A DNA stretch of 32,871 bases. Origin: a virus. Shown here in pieces: positions 21,998 through 30,086 of this stretch. The stretch covers positions 1 through 32,871 of the IMG/VR virus record IMGVR_UViG_3300020157_000010. One strand, written 5' to 3'. Every line of letters starts with the position of its first letter. The stretch's first letter is position 1. The notes below the pieces were generated by a model. That model saw nothing but the letters and a program-made list of their open reading frames with translations. It did not search any database and had not been told where the DNA came from. A program made the translations under genes and the position numbers.

Positions 21998-22554
21998 ATC
22001 TAAACATCGATTTCGCTCTTGCTGAAGTCACTCCAAAGAAACTGGAGCTTCTTCAGGCTGTCTTCGATGCACACGATACGGCGGCAAGGAACAACCAGAA
22101 CTCAAGCTCTGGAGCCGCCGTCAACTCGTTCTTTGGAAGCGGTAATCTTACCAATGGAATCGCATCTGCAATCCTGACTCTTGGTGATGCACATGGACCA
22201 ATTGGCCCTGCTCGATTTGTTTACGAGCGATTTGACGAGCGAGCGTTGAAGTCGGCCATCGAGTCCGGTATGAAAATCCCTGGGTTTGGAAACTCGTTCT
22301 TCAAAGACAAGATTGATCCCGCATGGAGCAATGTGTCTGGACTTATCGAATCTGATTTTCCTCATGCAAATGATAGGATCAACCAGCTTCATGGTTGGAT
22401 GAAAGAGGTTGGAAAAGATGTCCATCCAAATGCTGCTCTCTATTCTGCCGTTGTTTGCAACGAGCTTGGAGTGATTGTTGGCGCTGAGTCGGCCATCTTC
22501 ATCTTGGCAAGGACCGCTGCTTGGACTTCTTTGTGCGTTAAAAATGAAAGGTAA
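21988..22554 (+). CDS. Citrate-synthase-like C-terminal fragment, likely catalytically inactive
   Basis: A 188-residue protein whose order of motifs matches the C-terminal ~half of citrate synthase: AVNSFFGSGN, then GIASAILTLGDAHGP (H69 at the AHGG His), KIPGFGN (98-102), KDKIDPA, HPNAALYSAVV (146-156) and AESAIFILARTAAW (R175). In citrate synthase the second His (GFGH) is catalytic; here it is Asn102. The catalytic Asp (PNVDFYS) is Ala150, and the DPR arginine is Ala112. The ATG at 21988 has GGAGGT 8 nt before it, so the short form is the real product and the N-terminal domain is absent. It overlaps both neighbours in the tail operon. A pseudoenzyme or virion/regulatory role is inferred; citrate formation is unlikely. 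Confidence 0.75.
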   Translation: MVLNLNIDFALAEVTPKKLELLQAVFDAHDTAARNNQNSSSGAAVNSFFGSGNLTNGIASAILTLGDAHGPIGPARFVYERFDERALKSAIESGMKIPGFGNSFFKDKIDPAWSNVSGLIESDFPHANDRINQLHGWMKEVGKDVHPNAALYSAVVCNELGVIVGAESAIFILARTAAWTSLCVKNER

Positions 22555-23089
22555 ACTTTTCCAGATTTGCGGATTGCCACGATTCGGATCGGCATTCATG
22601 TCGGTCTTGTTTTCTTTGGAGAACGACTGTCTTGGAATCCATGAGCAGGGGGCGACAGACCCTAACTGGAAACAATCAATCGAGGGTTATCGTCTCATTC
22701 ACAAGTACGTGGCCGACTGTTCTACCTATGGATATCTGCCCAAAGCCGTGGTTGATGATTCAATCAAGGTGTATGTAAAAAAAGACGCCAAATCCTCATC
22801 AAAAGAATGCACCGAGCGATTTGGTTATGAGGTTCATCTTCAGTCCTTCGAGTCTATCAGGGAGTATGCAGATCAGTGGGCATGCTCCAATGATGTCATG
22901 GTGATTGAAGAGGGTGAACTTTTTAAGTTGGATACTTTGCGTCGGATATGGGTTCATTGCTTCAAGGACGAGCGACCGTTTCCAGAAGAAAAGGCAACTC
23001 GATTGTTAACTATGAATATCCAGCGCCACGAACCTGAAAAAGTGTTCTCAGTAGAGAACGGCAATCGTTTTGTGAAGGAGGTATTTTAA
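22544..23089 (+). CDS. Sulfotransferase-like P-loop protein
   Basis: From ATG 22544, 181 residues (a TTG at 22475 is rejected because it would run deeply through the previous gene). It starts MKGKLFQICGLPRFGSAFMS; the GLPRFGSAFM segment matches the 5'-phosphosulfate-binding loop of sulfotransferase-like phage proteins, which typically read GLPRSxTxxx. The following helix (VLFSLENDCL) fits. The remainder (VKKDAKSSSKECTERFG, VMVIEEGELFKLDTLRRIWV) is not clearly typical, and the protein is shorter than full sulfotransferases. A sulfuryl-transfer or nucleotide-binding role is a hypothesis. It overlaps the citrate-synthase-like gene by 11 nt, so expression is likely coupled. Confidence 0.65.
   Translation: MKGKLFQICGLPRFGSAFMSVLFSLENDCLGIHEQGATDPNWKQSIEGYRLIHKYVADCSTYGYLPKAVVDDSIKVYVKKDAKSSSKECTERFGYEVHLQSFESIREYADQWACSNDVMVIEEGELFKLDTLRRIWVHCFKDERPFPEEKATRLLTMNIQRHEPEKVFSVENGNRFVKEVF
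23074..23081 (+). promoter_or_regulatory. Perfect Shine-Dalgarno site AAGGAGGT
   Basis: AAGGAGGT, fully complementary to the usual anti-Shine-Dalgarno tail of bacterial 16S rRNA, lies 11 nt before ATG 23093. It overlaps the end of the sulfotransferase-like gene. It supports the start call and implies strong initiation for the ejection-protein genes. Confidence 0.85.
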
Positions 23090-23092
23090 CTT

Positions 23093-23944
23093 ATGGGACT
23101 CCTAGGAGCAGCGGCAATCGTTGGTGGATCCAGCCTTATTGGTGGACTCTTGAGCAAAGGGAGCAAGCCAAAGGTTCCAGAATTTAAGCCAATCAATTTT
23201 GCCGCCGAGCAGAAAGCTGCTATCAAGCAGAATCTTGAATCGTTGCCAGCGGCATCTGAACTTTCTCAAAAGACAACGACTGCTGACCAGAGCGTTCTGG
23301 AGGAACAGCTTCGGCGGGCCATCCCTGGTTACGACCAGTTGATTGCACAGGCAGGATCAAACATCGGAGCGTCTTTGCGAGGCGAGGTTTCACAAGATGT
23401 CTCTTCTCAGCTTCAACGCTCTGCGGCAGGACGTGCGCTTGGTGGTGGATTTGGAGGTGGTACTGGAATGGGCAGGAATCTGTCCGCTCGTGACTTTGGG
23501 CTGACATCAATGCAGATCCAGAACCAAGGATTGCAGCAGGCACAGAGCTTTATCCAGCAGCAGCGTATGTTTGGAATGGTCCAACCGTTCTCGACCAGCA
23601 GCATGTTCATCACGCCGGCACAGCGCGTCGGTGTGATGCAGCAACAGCAACAGGCTCAGTATGGTCGTGACTTGACCGCCGCTCAGGTTGCTGCAATGCC
23701 TGATCCTACTATGTCTGCATTTGGAAGTGCTATTTCAAGTGCTGGCGGTCTTTATGGTGGCGCGATGATGCAGCAGTCTTTGGGTGGAGGAAGAACAGGT
23801 TCATCCGGTGGCCAATCTTCTCCGTACAACTACGGAAATGTTGACACCATGATGAACGGCCCTTCTCAGTCTCAAAACCTGTATAGTCAGCCGATGAACT
23901 TTGGTTCTTCTGGTTACGGAAATTACGGTGTTGGCTACAACTAA
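23093..23944 (+). CDS. Virion ejection-type protein (Gly/Gln-rich)
   Basis: A 283-residue protein. The N-terminus (MGLLGAAAIVGGSSLIGGLL) is hydrophobic and Gly-rich, typical of internal virion proteins that enter the host membrane during ejection. The middle is helical (EEQLRRAIPGYDQLIAQAG) with a Gly-rich hinge (GRALGGGFGGGTGMG), followed by Gln-rich helices (QQQQQAQYG) and a disordered Gly/Ser/Asn/Tyr-rich tail. It precedes two longer ejection-type proteins, the usual order for podovirus ejectosomes. The call is from composition and order. Confidence 0.72.
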   Translation: MGLLGAAAIVGGSSLIGGLLSKGSKPKVPEFKPINFAAEQKAAIKQNLESLPAASELSQKTTTADQSVLEEQLRRAIPGYDQLIAQAGSNIGASLRGEVSQDVSSQLQRSAAGRALGGGFGGGTGMGRNLSARDFGLTSMQIQNQGLQQAQSFIQQQRMFGMVQPFSTSSMFITPAQRVGVMQQQQQAQYGRDLTAAQVAAMPDPTMSAFGSAISSAGGLYGGAMMQQSLGGGRTGSSGGQSSPYNYGNVDTMMNGPSQSQNLYSQPMNFGSSGYGNYGVGYN

Positions 23945-23952
23945 AAATTCTT

Positions 23953-25371
23953 ATGGCCGACAATACTCTTGAAGCATTTCAGATCGGCGCATCGTTGTAC
24001 GACCGCGCTCAGACACAGAAGCGGATGATGGACCAGCTTCAGTTGCAGACTGCTCAACAATTGATGCAGCAGAAGAGTGCCGACCTTCAGAACAAGATTC
24101 AACAGAATGCTCTTGGGCAATCATTGAAGGAGCAAGAAACATTTGCTGTTGACCTCCCAAAGATTCAGAAATGGCAATCTGATTATGTTCAATGGAATGC
24201 CAAGGGCGATCCGACCGCCGCGTTTCCTGCTCCTCCGTCCGATCTTCAAAGTGCAACTGGACTAAAGATGCTTGGAGATATGAGCAAGCCTGTTATTGAT
24301 TCTCTGCCAATGGTGCAGAATAGACATATTCTAAAAGAAGCCCGTGACAACAAGATGAGGCAATTGAATGAGACAAGCAGCATTCTTATCAAAGCTGGAG
24401 ATAGCAAAACTGTATTTGATAATAACAATGGCCTTGGAAGTGATGGACAATATGATGAGACTAAAGCAAATGCCATTTTCCATGCAGCAGATGCACTTGT
24501 TAAAAAAGAAAAAGAGCAAAAAGATGTTAACCTGATTGCAAATCTGGCTAAATTGCCGGATGCGGCAATTGATCTTCAGGTTGCAAGTGGAATTTACACC
24601 CAAGAACAAGGGGATGCGGCTAAAGGACTTAGCCAAAGGGGTCTTACTGGAGGCGAGCGATTGAGAGGAAAGGTTTCATCTGATCAGGTTCTTCAAGCAT
24701 CAAACGCCTGGGGAAGCCTTTCGCAAGACGATAAAGATCAAATCAAAGCTCTTGCTGAAAATGGACAATGGAAAGCTCCATCCGGCGAAGACAACAAAAT
24801 GTTTCTTGCAAATAAATCTATCGCAAGAACGTCAGATGAATTGGTAAATAAAATTGACGCATACGAGAAGCAATATCCGGGAAAATTAAATGGATATATT
24901 GGTTTGATTGGTGGAAACATAGCAAAACTGGATCAGAAATTTTCCGAGGCAAAAACGGATCAAGATAAAAAGGCGTACGAGATTCTTCAATACTCAAGCA
25001 AGAATTTTAACGTTACCGCTCTTGCAAGGTCTGGAAAAGCCGTTACATCTGGAGAACAGGGGCGATTGGTTTCTGAGCTTGGGGACCTTAAAAGCGGAAA
25101 CTTTATCAATGCTGCTAAGAACTTTGCTGCGTTTTCAGCTTTGGATTACGCTCACAATATCAATGATTTCAAAACAAAGTATAGGCTTACTCCGAATGAA
25201 GTTAAACAGGCGGATGTTTATAGAACAAAATACAACCTTTCAGTATTTGATCCTTTTGTAAATAATCCTCATCCCGGCATGACTGATCCCGCCGATCCAT
25301 CGGTGGGCCAGCCTGCTGGTGGTGTTTTCAAGTTTGACCCTTCAACTGGAACTTTCAAACCTGCACAATAA
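23953..25371 (+). CDS. Internal virion (ejection-type) protein
   Basis: A 472-residue, mostly helical protein. It begins MADNTLEAFQIGASLYDRAQ and continues with coiled-coil-like Gln-rich helices (QLQLQTAQQLMQQ). A charged helical middle (ADALVKKEKEQKDVNLIANL) and C-terminal helices (NAAKNFAAFSALDYAHNIND) follow, and the tail ends in Pro/Asp-rich FKFDPSTGTFKPAQ. Its length, helical makeup and position between the two other ejection-type genes fit a T7 gp15-like role, inferred rather than shown. DNA from about 24300 onward is more AT-rich. The stop shares one nt with the next start. Confidence 0.7.
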   Translation: MADNTLEAFQIGASLYDRAQTQKRMMDQLQLQTAQQLMQQKSADLQNKIQQNALGQSLKEQETFAVDLPKIQKWQSDYVQWNAKGDPTAAFPAPPSDLQSATGLKMLGDMSKPVIDSLPMVQNRHILKEARDNKMRQLNETSSILIKAGDSKTVFDNNNGLGSDGQYDETKANAIFHAADALVKKEKEQKDVNLIANLAKLPDAAIDLQVASGIYTQEQGDAAKGLSQRGLTGGERLRGKVSSDQVLQASNAWGSLSQDDKDQIKALAENGQWKAPSGEDNKMFLANKSIARTSDELVNKIDAYEKQYPGKLNGYIGLIGGNIAKLDQKFSEAKTDQDKKAYEILQYSSKNFNVTALARSGKAVTSGEQGRLVSELGDLKSGNFINAAKNFAAFSALDYAHNINDFKTKYRLTPNEVKQADVYRTKYNLSVFDPFVNNPHPGMTDPADPSVGQPAGGVFKFDPSTGTFKPAQ

Positions 25372-28187
25372 TGCCATATACTGTAAAAGTTGGTGAGGAT
25401 TCTTTTGAGTTTCCAGACTCAATGAGTCAAGACCAAGCAAGGAGTGTGCTTTTGAAACACTTCAACAATCCTTCTGGCCTATCTGAATCAACACCATCCG
25501 CTCCTGTCGCTGACCCAGGCTCTGCTGAACAATTGCAGAAAGCGGTGAATGAGGCGAAGAACATTGGTTACGCAAGAGCCGCAGCCGCTGGTGGTGGCGG
25601 AGGGTTTATGACATCTCCAGCAATTCCTGAAGATGTTGCAAGAGAAACCGGACTTGGAGTTGTTACAACAACTGCTCGCGTTGCTCCTCCTCTTGTTGCT
25701 GGTTATTTAACGGGTGGAAATCCTGCTGCAATGGGACTCGCTGGTTATGCCGGCGAACGAACGGCTCAGACCATAGAACATTTTGCTGGCCAGAGAAAAG
25801 AACCGGCTGAAGGAAGAGCATTACAGTCTGGAATCATGGCTGCAACCCCCGCGCTTGGAATGGCTCAGGGGATTGCTGGACCTTTTGCAGCAGGACTTTA
25901 TCAAGCTGGAAGACAGGCTGTTGTAAATGCTTCAACTGCCGCTTTTGGAGATGTTATCCAAAAATACATTGACGAAGGAAGGCTTCCAACTTGGGAAGAA
26001 ATTGGAAAAGAAATCAGTCTCCCTGCACTTTTTGGAGCGGGTGTTGGCGGCGCTAGTGGAGCAGCAGCGCGACGAGCGAGCTTGCTTACAACCGAACAGC
26101 AGATTGCTCAAGCGGGAAGAGAAGCCTCTGGCCGATTGGAAGGTGCGCTTGGTCCCGAAACCGCTCCACTTACAGCTACACAGCAAACGGGCAGAAATGT
26201 TCCAGGTACATTTGGTCCAGGCTCTGCCGCACTTGCCGCACAGCAAAGACTTCCAGAAGCGATTCGCGGGAACCTTGGCCTTCTGGGTCAACAGGTAAGA
26301 GCAACATCGGAAACCGCACAGCAAGATATTCTTGGCGCTGAAGCTGTATCAAGGGGAGCACTTAGGACTGGAGCAGCGGGATCCGCTGGACAAGCCGCTG
26401 CTGAAGTCGAAGGAACAATTGGAACCATTTTGCCTCGCTCCCCAAGGGCGGCATCATTGCAAGACGCAGCAAACAACTCTGTTGGATTCATTCGTGGAGA
26501 AGATCAGCGGCTTGGCGGAATCGTTGACAATGCTTACAACAACGTCAGAACAACTCTCACAAGGAGGCTTGGTGGCCAACCTGAAGTTCCAATAGCTCCA
26601 AGTCAAAATCTAACCAATACAATAGATGATATTCTTGGCGCGCTTGCGACCGAGGAGCGCATAACAACCACTCCATCTGTTATCATCGGTGGCGCTCCAA
26701 CAACCACCATTGATCGCATTCCTTCTCAGTTTTTCAATGAGGCGTCTTCGCGCGCAAGAGCATTGCTTGACGTTGCGAGAAGCCCTCAGACGTTTGAGCA
26801 GATTGTTGGACTCAGGCAGTCAATCGATGGACTCATCCATCACTTTTCAGAAGTTGCCCCAGGTGTTGCTCAGAACCAACTGAGGAGACTTCGCTCTGTG
26901 CTTAAAGATGAAGAGCTTGCGTCTGCTCGAAGGCTTGGAATCGAGAACGAAGTTGTGACTGCTCAGGGGCTTGCTGAAAACAGGTTCAACTTGCTTCAGG
27001 ATAACCCTATAATCAGGAGGGCATCTATCCCGGCAAGCGATGGTGGATATCAAAACACAGAACAGTTCTTTTCTGACCTCTCTAGATCTCCAGAAGGATT
27101 CACTTCAATCAGGAATCTTTTAACTCCAACCGCTCAGGGCCGTATCCAATTTGACCAGGTTCGGCGTGGTTTCCTTGATTCATTGAGAAGCAGCGCGCCT
27201 ATTGAAATTGGTGGAGTTGCAACGGAAAATCTTTCTTCCATCGCAAACAACTTCAGGGAACTTCCTCAAGGGGTGCGAAACATTGTTGCCGGTAGTGAGG
27301 TAAACGCAAATAGGCTCCAGTCTATTTTCAACGATGCTGTTCGCGTTCAAAACGTCGGAATGACAATTCCTGTCGCAACTGGAATCACTCCTCAACAACT
27401 AAATGAAATCATAGATAATGTTGGAAACATCGCATCTCCTACATTGAGAAACAATGTAATCAATCTAGCGCAGCAAGCTAGGCAGAGGTCGAGAGAGTTT
27501 TTCAATACAACCACTCGCCTCGTTCAGGACAATCAACTGAATCCAGACGTTGACCCTTCTCAATTTGTCAGAGACTTTTTGTTTATGTCTAAAAATCCAC
27601 AGGTTGTACAAAATGCTCTCAATCAGTTGAATCCTGCGACGCTGAATGCGGTAAGGAAAGATGCAGCAACGGCATTGTTGAATCACGTTTCTGAAACCGG
27701 GCCTGCAAATCTTCGCATGGATGTTAAAGCTCTTGGAGACATCATAGATGATCCAAACCGGATGCAAATCATTCGTACTGTTTTGAATCCGGAAGACTTC
27801 AACATGATCAATGATTACATGTTGTGGAATCGTGCAAGGAACATGACAGAGCAAGGGGGACGTCTTCAACCTGACCAGATTGCAAATTCAATGAGGCGCG
27901 CGACTGGAGCAAGGTGGGTAGTTGACGCAATGGTTGGAAGCGCGCCTGTTCAAAACTTCCTTGCAGCAGTCGTTCGTTTTCCGCAAGCAGGTGCAGGTCT
28001 AAAACCAAACATCACTATTCCACAAGCAAATGCGTTGGCCAGAAACTCCAACATGTCATTGGTTCAGTTCAATAAAACATGGGATGATTTGTACCAGAAA
28101 TCCGAAGATGCAAAAGCAAGCCTTCCAGAAGACAAGCGAAACGTGTTTGAGGATTCTCTTGGTGTTCCCAAAAGGCCAACCAAATGA
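25371..28187 (+). CDS. Large internal virion/DNA-ejection protein
   Basis: A 938-residue protein, the longest in the window. The N-terminus (VKVGEDSFEFPDSMSQDQAR) is a motif common at the start of phage ejection proteins. Gly/Ala-rich, weakly hydrophobic segments follow (RAAAAGGGGGFM, RVAPPLVAGYLTGGNPAAMG), suited to membrane insertion. The rest is a long series of helices with Gln/Asn-rich links. No lytic transglycosylase or lysozyme motif was recognised, unlike T7 gp16. It would be injected first to extend the tail through the envelope. The start overlaps the previous stop (TAATG). Confidence 0.78.
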   Translation: MPYTVKVGEDSFEFPDSMSQDQARSVLLKHFNNPSGLSESTPSAPVADPGSAEQLQKAVNEAKNIGYARAAAAGGGGGFMTSPAIPEDVARETGLGVVTTTARVAPPLVAGYLTGGNPAAMGLAGYAGERTAQTIEHFAGQRKEPAEGRALQSGIMAATPALGMAQGIAGPFAAGLYQAGRQAVVNASTAAFGDVIQKYIDEGRLPTWEEIGKEISLPALFGAGVGGASGAAARRASLLTTEQQIAQAGREASGRLEGALGPETAPLTATQQTGRNVPGTFGPGSAALAAQQRLPEAIRGNLGLLGQQVRATSETAQQDILGAEAVSRGALRTGAAGSAGQAAAEVEGTIGTILPRSPRAASLQDAANNSVGFIRGEDQRLGGIVDNAYNNVRTTLTRRLGGQPEVPIAPSQNLTNTIDDILGALATEERITTTPSVIIGGAPTTTIDRIPSQFFNEASSRARALLDVARSPQTFEQIVGLRQSIDGLIHHFSEVAPGVAQNQLRRLRSVLKDEELASARRLGIENEVVTAQGLAENRFNLLQDNPIIRRASIPASDGGYQNTEQFFSDLSRSPEGFTSIRNLLTPTAQGRIQFDQVRRGFLDSLRSSAPIEIGGVATENLSSIANNFRELPQGVRNIVAGSEVNANRLQSIFNDAVRVQNVGMTIPVATGITPQQLNEIIDNVGNIASPTLRNNVINLAQQARQRSREFFNTTTRLVQDNQLNPDVDPSQFVRDFLFMSKNPQVVQNALNQLNPATLNAVRKDAATALLNHVSETGPANLRMDVKALGDIIDDPNRMQIIRTVLNPEDFNMINDYMLWNRARNMTEQGGRLQPDQIANSMRRATGARWVVDAMVGSAPVQNFLAAVVRFPQAGAGLKPNITIPQANALARNSNMSLVQFNKTWDDLYQKSEDAKASLPEDKRNVFEDSLGVPKRPTK

Positions 28188-28336
28188 GTGACTTCGTTGC
28201 TGACCCATTCGTTGCTCCTGTGCAATCGTTTGATTCTAATAAAAGGAACAAGCAGTCGCTCATTTCTCGTCGCAACAGAGTGAAGAAGAAAATCTCGGTC
28301 TATTCAGCTAAAGGATTTCCGAAGATCAAGACATGA
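28184..28336 (+). CDS. Small basic protein, 50 residues
   Basis: ATG at 28184 overlaps the large ejection gene's stop (ATGA), and its own stop overlaps the next start (28333). The product begins MSDFVADPFVAPVQSFDSNK and is strongly basic in the second half (SRRNRVKKKISVYSAKG). ATGA links on both sides argue that it is translated. It may bind DNA or the virion interior. The family is not recognised. Confidence 0.6.
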   Translation: MSDFVADPFVAPVQSFDSNKRNKQSLISRRNRVKKKISVYSAKGFPKIKT

Positions 28337-28668
28337 CCTCTCTCTCAAAAAAAGGTAACACCTATCAAGGAAAGAAGGTGTCGCTCAACAAACCGTTCTA
28401 CACCCCTGGCGAGCGCAAGAAGAGCGCGGTGTACGTGAAGAACGATAATGGCAATGTTGTGAAGGTAAGGTTCGGTGACCCGGATATGACAATCAAAAAG
28501 AACAATCCCGGTCGTAGAAAGAATTTCCGAGCGCGACACAACTGCTCAGAGGCAAAGGACAAGACAACGCCTAAATTTTGGTCATGCGCCGCTTGGGGGG
28601 TTGCGCTCCTTGGTACTTCCTCTATCTTGTCGATGTGCGAACTATTGAATCAAGCCATCAGCATGTAA
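28333..28668 (+). CDS. Basic phage protein of the FRARHxC-DKTTP-WSC family
   Basis: A 111-residue protein with the conserved signature VKVRFGDPDM, IKKNNPGRRKNFRARHNC, DKTTPKFWSCAAW. This domain occurs in phages alone or at the end of larger head-assembly proteins, in my recollection. It is likely a nucleic-acid- or capsid-associated protein. Family members I recall end near the WSC-x-x-W motif; here a further ~22 hydrophobic residues follow (GVALLGTSSILSMC...), overlapping the start of the HNH gene. This suggests the 3' end was altered when the HNH gene was inserted. The start overlaps the previous stop. Confidence 0.78.
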   Translation: MTSLSKKGNTYQGKKVSLNKPFYTPGERKKSAVYVKNDNGNVVKVRFGDPDMTIKKNNPGRRKNFRARHNCSEAKDKTTPKFWSCAAWGVALLGTSSILSMCELLNQAISM

Positions 28669-29126
28669 AAGTCGGAAGATGGAGGGCGTTTGACCTGAAA
28701 TGCGATGTATGCAAAATCTCAAAATTGGTCCGAGTTGATGTCGTAAGAAGACTTGATAAAGAATCAAGACCTTGGAAATGCGTTCACTGCGTTTCGTCTA
28801 ATCACCTTTTAACGATTTCGACAAAGCACGGAAAATATGGTTCTGGATCTTATCGATCGTGGTGCAAAATGAAAGACAGGTGCTTGAATCCAAAGCATGT
28901 TCACTCAAAGAACTACCTGCAAAGGGGAATTGGAGTTTGCGAAAAATGGATGTCTTTCATTGGTTTTTACGAAGACATGAGCGATAGACCTGTTGGATAC
29001 AGTTTGGATCGAATCGATAACTACAAAGGATACTTTAAAGAAAATTGCCGCTGGATACCGTTGAACGATCAGGCTAAAAATCGCAGAGACAGCAAGAAGC
29101 CATACACTCCTCCTTTTCGTCAGTAA
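28584..29126 (+). CDS. HNH homing-type endonuclease
   Basis: A ~180-residue protein. A zinc-ribbon-like part (KCDVCKISKLVRVD...WKCVHC) precedes a domain with SYRSWCKMKDRCLNPKHVHS, KNYLQRGIGVCEKWM, YSLDRIDNYKGYFKENCRW and IPLNDQAKNRR, the usual order of HNH endonucleases that spread through phage genomes. It would cut DNA at or near its own insertion point. ATG 28584 is used; TTG 28578 and GTG 28635 are alternatives. It overlaps the end of the preceding gene in another frame by up to 85 nt and is AT-rich, as expected for a recent mobile arrival. Confidence 0.82.
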   Translation: MRRLGGCAPWYFLYLVDVRTIESSHQHVKVGRWRAFDLKCDVCKISKLVRVDVVRRLDKESRPWKCVHCVSSNHLLTISTKHGKYGSGSYRSWCKMKDRCLNPKHVHSKNYLQRGIGVCEKWMSFIGFYEDMSDRPVGYSLDRIDNYKGYFKENCRWIPLNDQAKNRRDSKKPYTPPFRQ

Positions 29127-29144
29127 CAACTTATTGTACATTTT

Positions 29145-29336
29145 ATGGATAAAATGAAACTTGGTGGTGGAGGCCGTTACGAGAAACTTATCGGCTCTCT
29201 TGAGAAGAAAGGTGTCAAAGACCCTGCTGCTCTAGCGGCATCAATAGGTCGCAAAAAGCTCGGCAAGGAAAAGTTCCAATCGCTTGCCGCTAAAGGTAGG
29301 CGTCGAGCGATGAGAGAAAAGAAGTCTAGTGCTTAG
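29145..29336 (+). CDS. Small basic conserved-type phage protein
   Basis: A 63-residue protein, MDKMKLGGGGRYEKLIGSLE, then KKGVKDPAALAASIGRKKLG and KEKFQSLAAKGRRRAMREKK. The 'GVKDPAALAA-IGRKKxGKxKF-xLAAKGRRR' form is common among small phage proteins and often lies next to the FRARHxC family. It is very basic and helical; nucleic-acid binding is likely, but its role is unknown. It ends four nt before the converging methyltransferase gene, with no terminator between them. Confidence 0.75.
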   Translation: MDKMKLGGGGRYEKLIGSLEKKGVKDPAALAASIGRKKLGKEKFQSLAAKGRRRAMREKKSSA

Positions 29337-29340
29337 TGCC

Positions 29341-30084
29341 TTATGACTTCTTAAAGACAGAAAGTGTCTCATGAACTTTCACTGTGTAACCAAGTCTCTT
29401 GGCTTGTGGGATCATGATTTTTACCTTACTAATTGTTAATCTTGAAATGATAACTTTGTCGTGAGGAATGAACCCGAGTTCTTTCAAGATGTTTTCAGTT
29501 TGAAATGTAAGGTCGTAATAGATTCCCTTGTCCCGCCAATCTCCAGAGGCTATGCAATAGGTGGAACCACGTTCTGCCTTATCTGCAAAGCGGGTTAAAA
29601 CGTCACGGTATTCGTTCAAGAAAGCCTTCCAGCTTTTAGCCTTGTCTAGACCGTTTCCTTGATAGACCTCAACATCCCAGTAAGGAGGACAGGTCAATAG
29701 TCCGTCATGAGCCGGCACATCAACAGTCCTTGAATCTGCTTTGATGTTGTCCACATTGTAACGCTCTTTTGCGCTTTTGATTGCCTCGTCAGAAAGATCA
29801 TAGCCAGAGTATTTGAGTCCGTTTCTTTTCATTGCATCACCTCGTTCACCCCATCCCGCGAAAGGGTCCGCAATATGTTTACAATCACGAAGAAATAGCT
29901 GGGCGCATGTTTCCGCTATCTCATGCGGAAATTGACTGAATCCGTTGCGGCTGGACTCATTATCATGTCCAGACTCTTCACGTATTCCATTTGTAGATGC
30001 ACTAATTTCAATTACTGAGACAGGCAGCACAGTCAAATGATCACGAGGCTTAAGAGATATTGGAAAGCTGAACAACTCATTCAT
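29341..30084 (-). CDS. DNA methyltransferase
   Basis: A 247-residue enzyme. The SAM-binding motif I is ADPFAGWGERG (72-82) and the catalytic motif IV is TCPPYW (131-136), in that order. A core segment (YSGYDLSDEAIKSAKERYN) completes the SAM fold. This arrangement matches phage DNA N4-cytosine/N6-adenine methylases whose catalytic motif is CPPY. The target base cannot be decided. No partner restriction nuclease was seen, so it probably protects phage DNA from host restriction or marks it. It lies two nt downstream of the primase-helicase. Confidence 0.82.
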   Translation of the reverse strand: MNELFSFPISLKPRDHLTVLPVSVIEISASTNGIREESGHDNESSRNGFSQFPHEIAETCAQLFLRDCKHIADPFAGWGERGDAMKRNGLKYSGYDLSDEAIKSAKERYNVDNIKADSRTVDVPAHDGLLTCPPYWDVEVYQGNGLDKAKSWKAFLNEYRDVLTRFADKAERGSTYCIASGDWRDKGIYYDLTFQTENILKELGFIPHDKVIISRLTISKVKIMIPQAKRLGYTVKVHETLSVFKKS

Positions 30085-30086
30085 AA

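Noticed and set aside
22475-22543. TTG start extending the sulfotransferase-like protein by 23 residues
   Set aside because: It would overlap the citrate-synthase-like gene by 80 nt and put a hydrophobic, unrelated stretch before the loop motif that normally lies near the N-terminus.
21988-22554. An active metabolic citrate synthase encoded by the phage
   Set aside because: The N-terminal domain is absent and the second catalytic His, the catalytic Asp and one substrate Arg are replaced.
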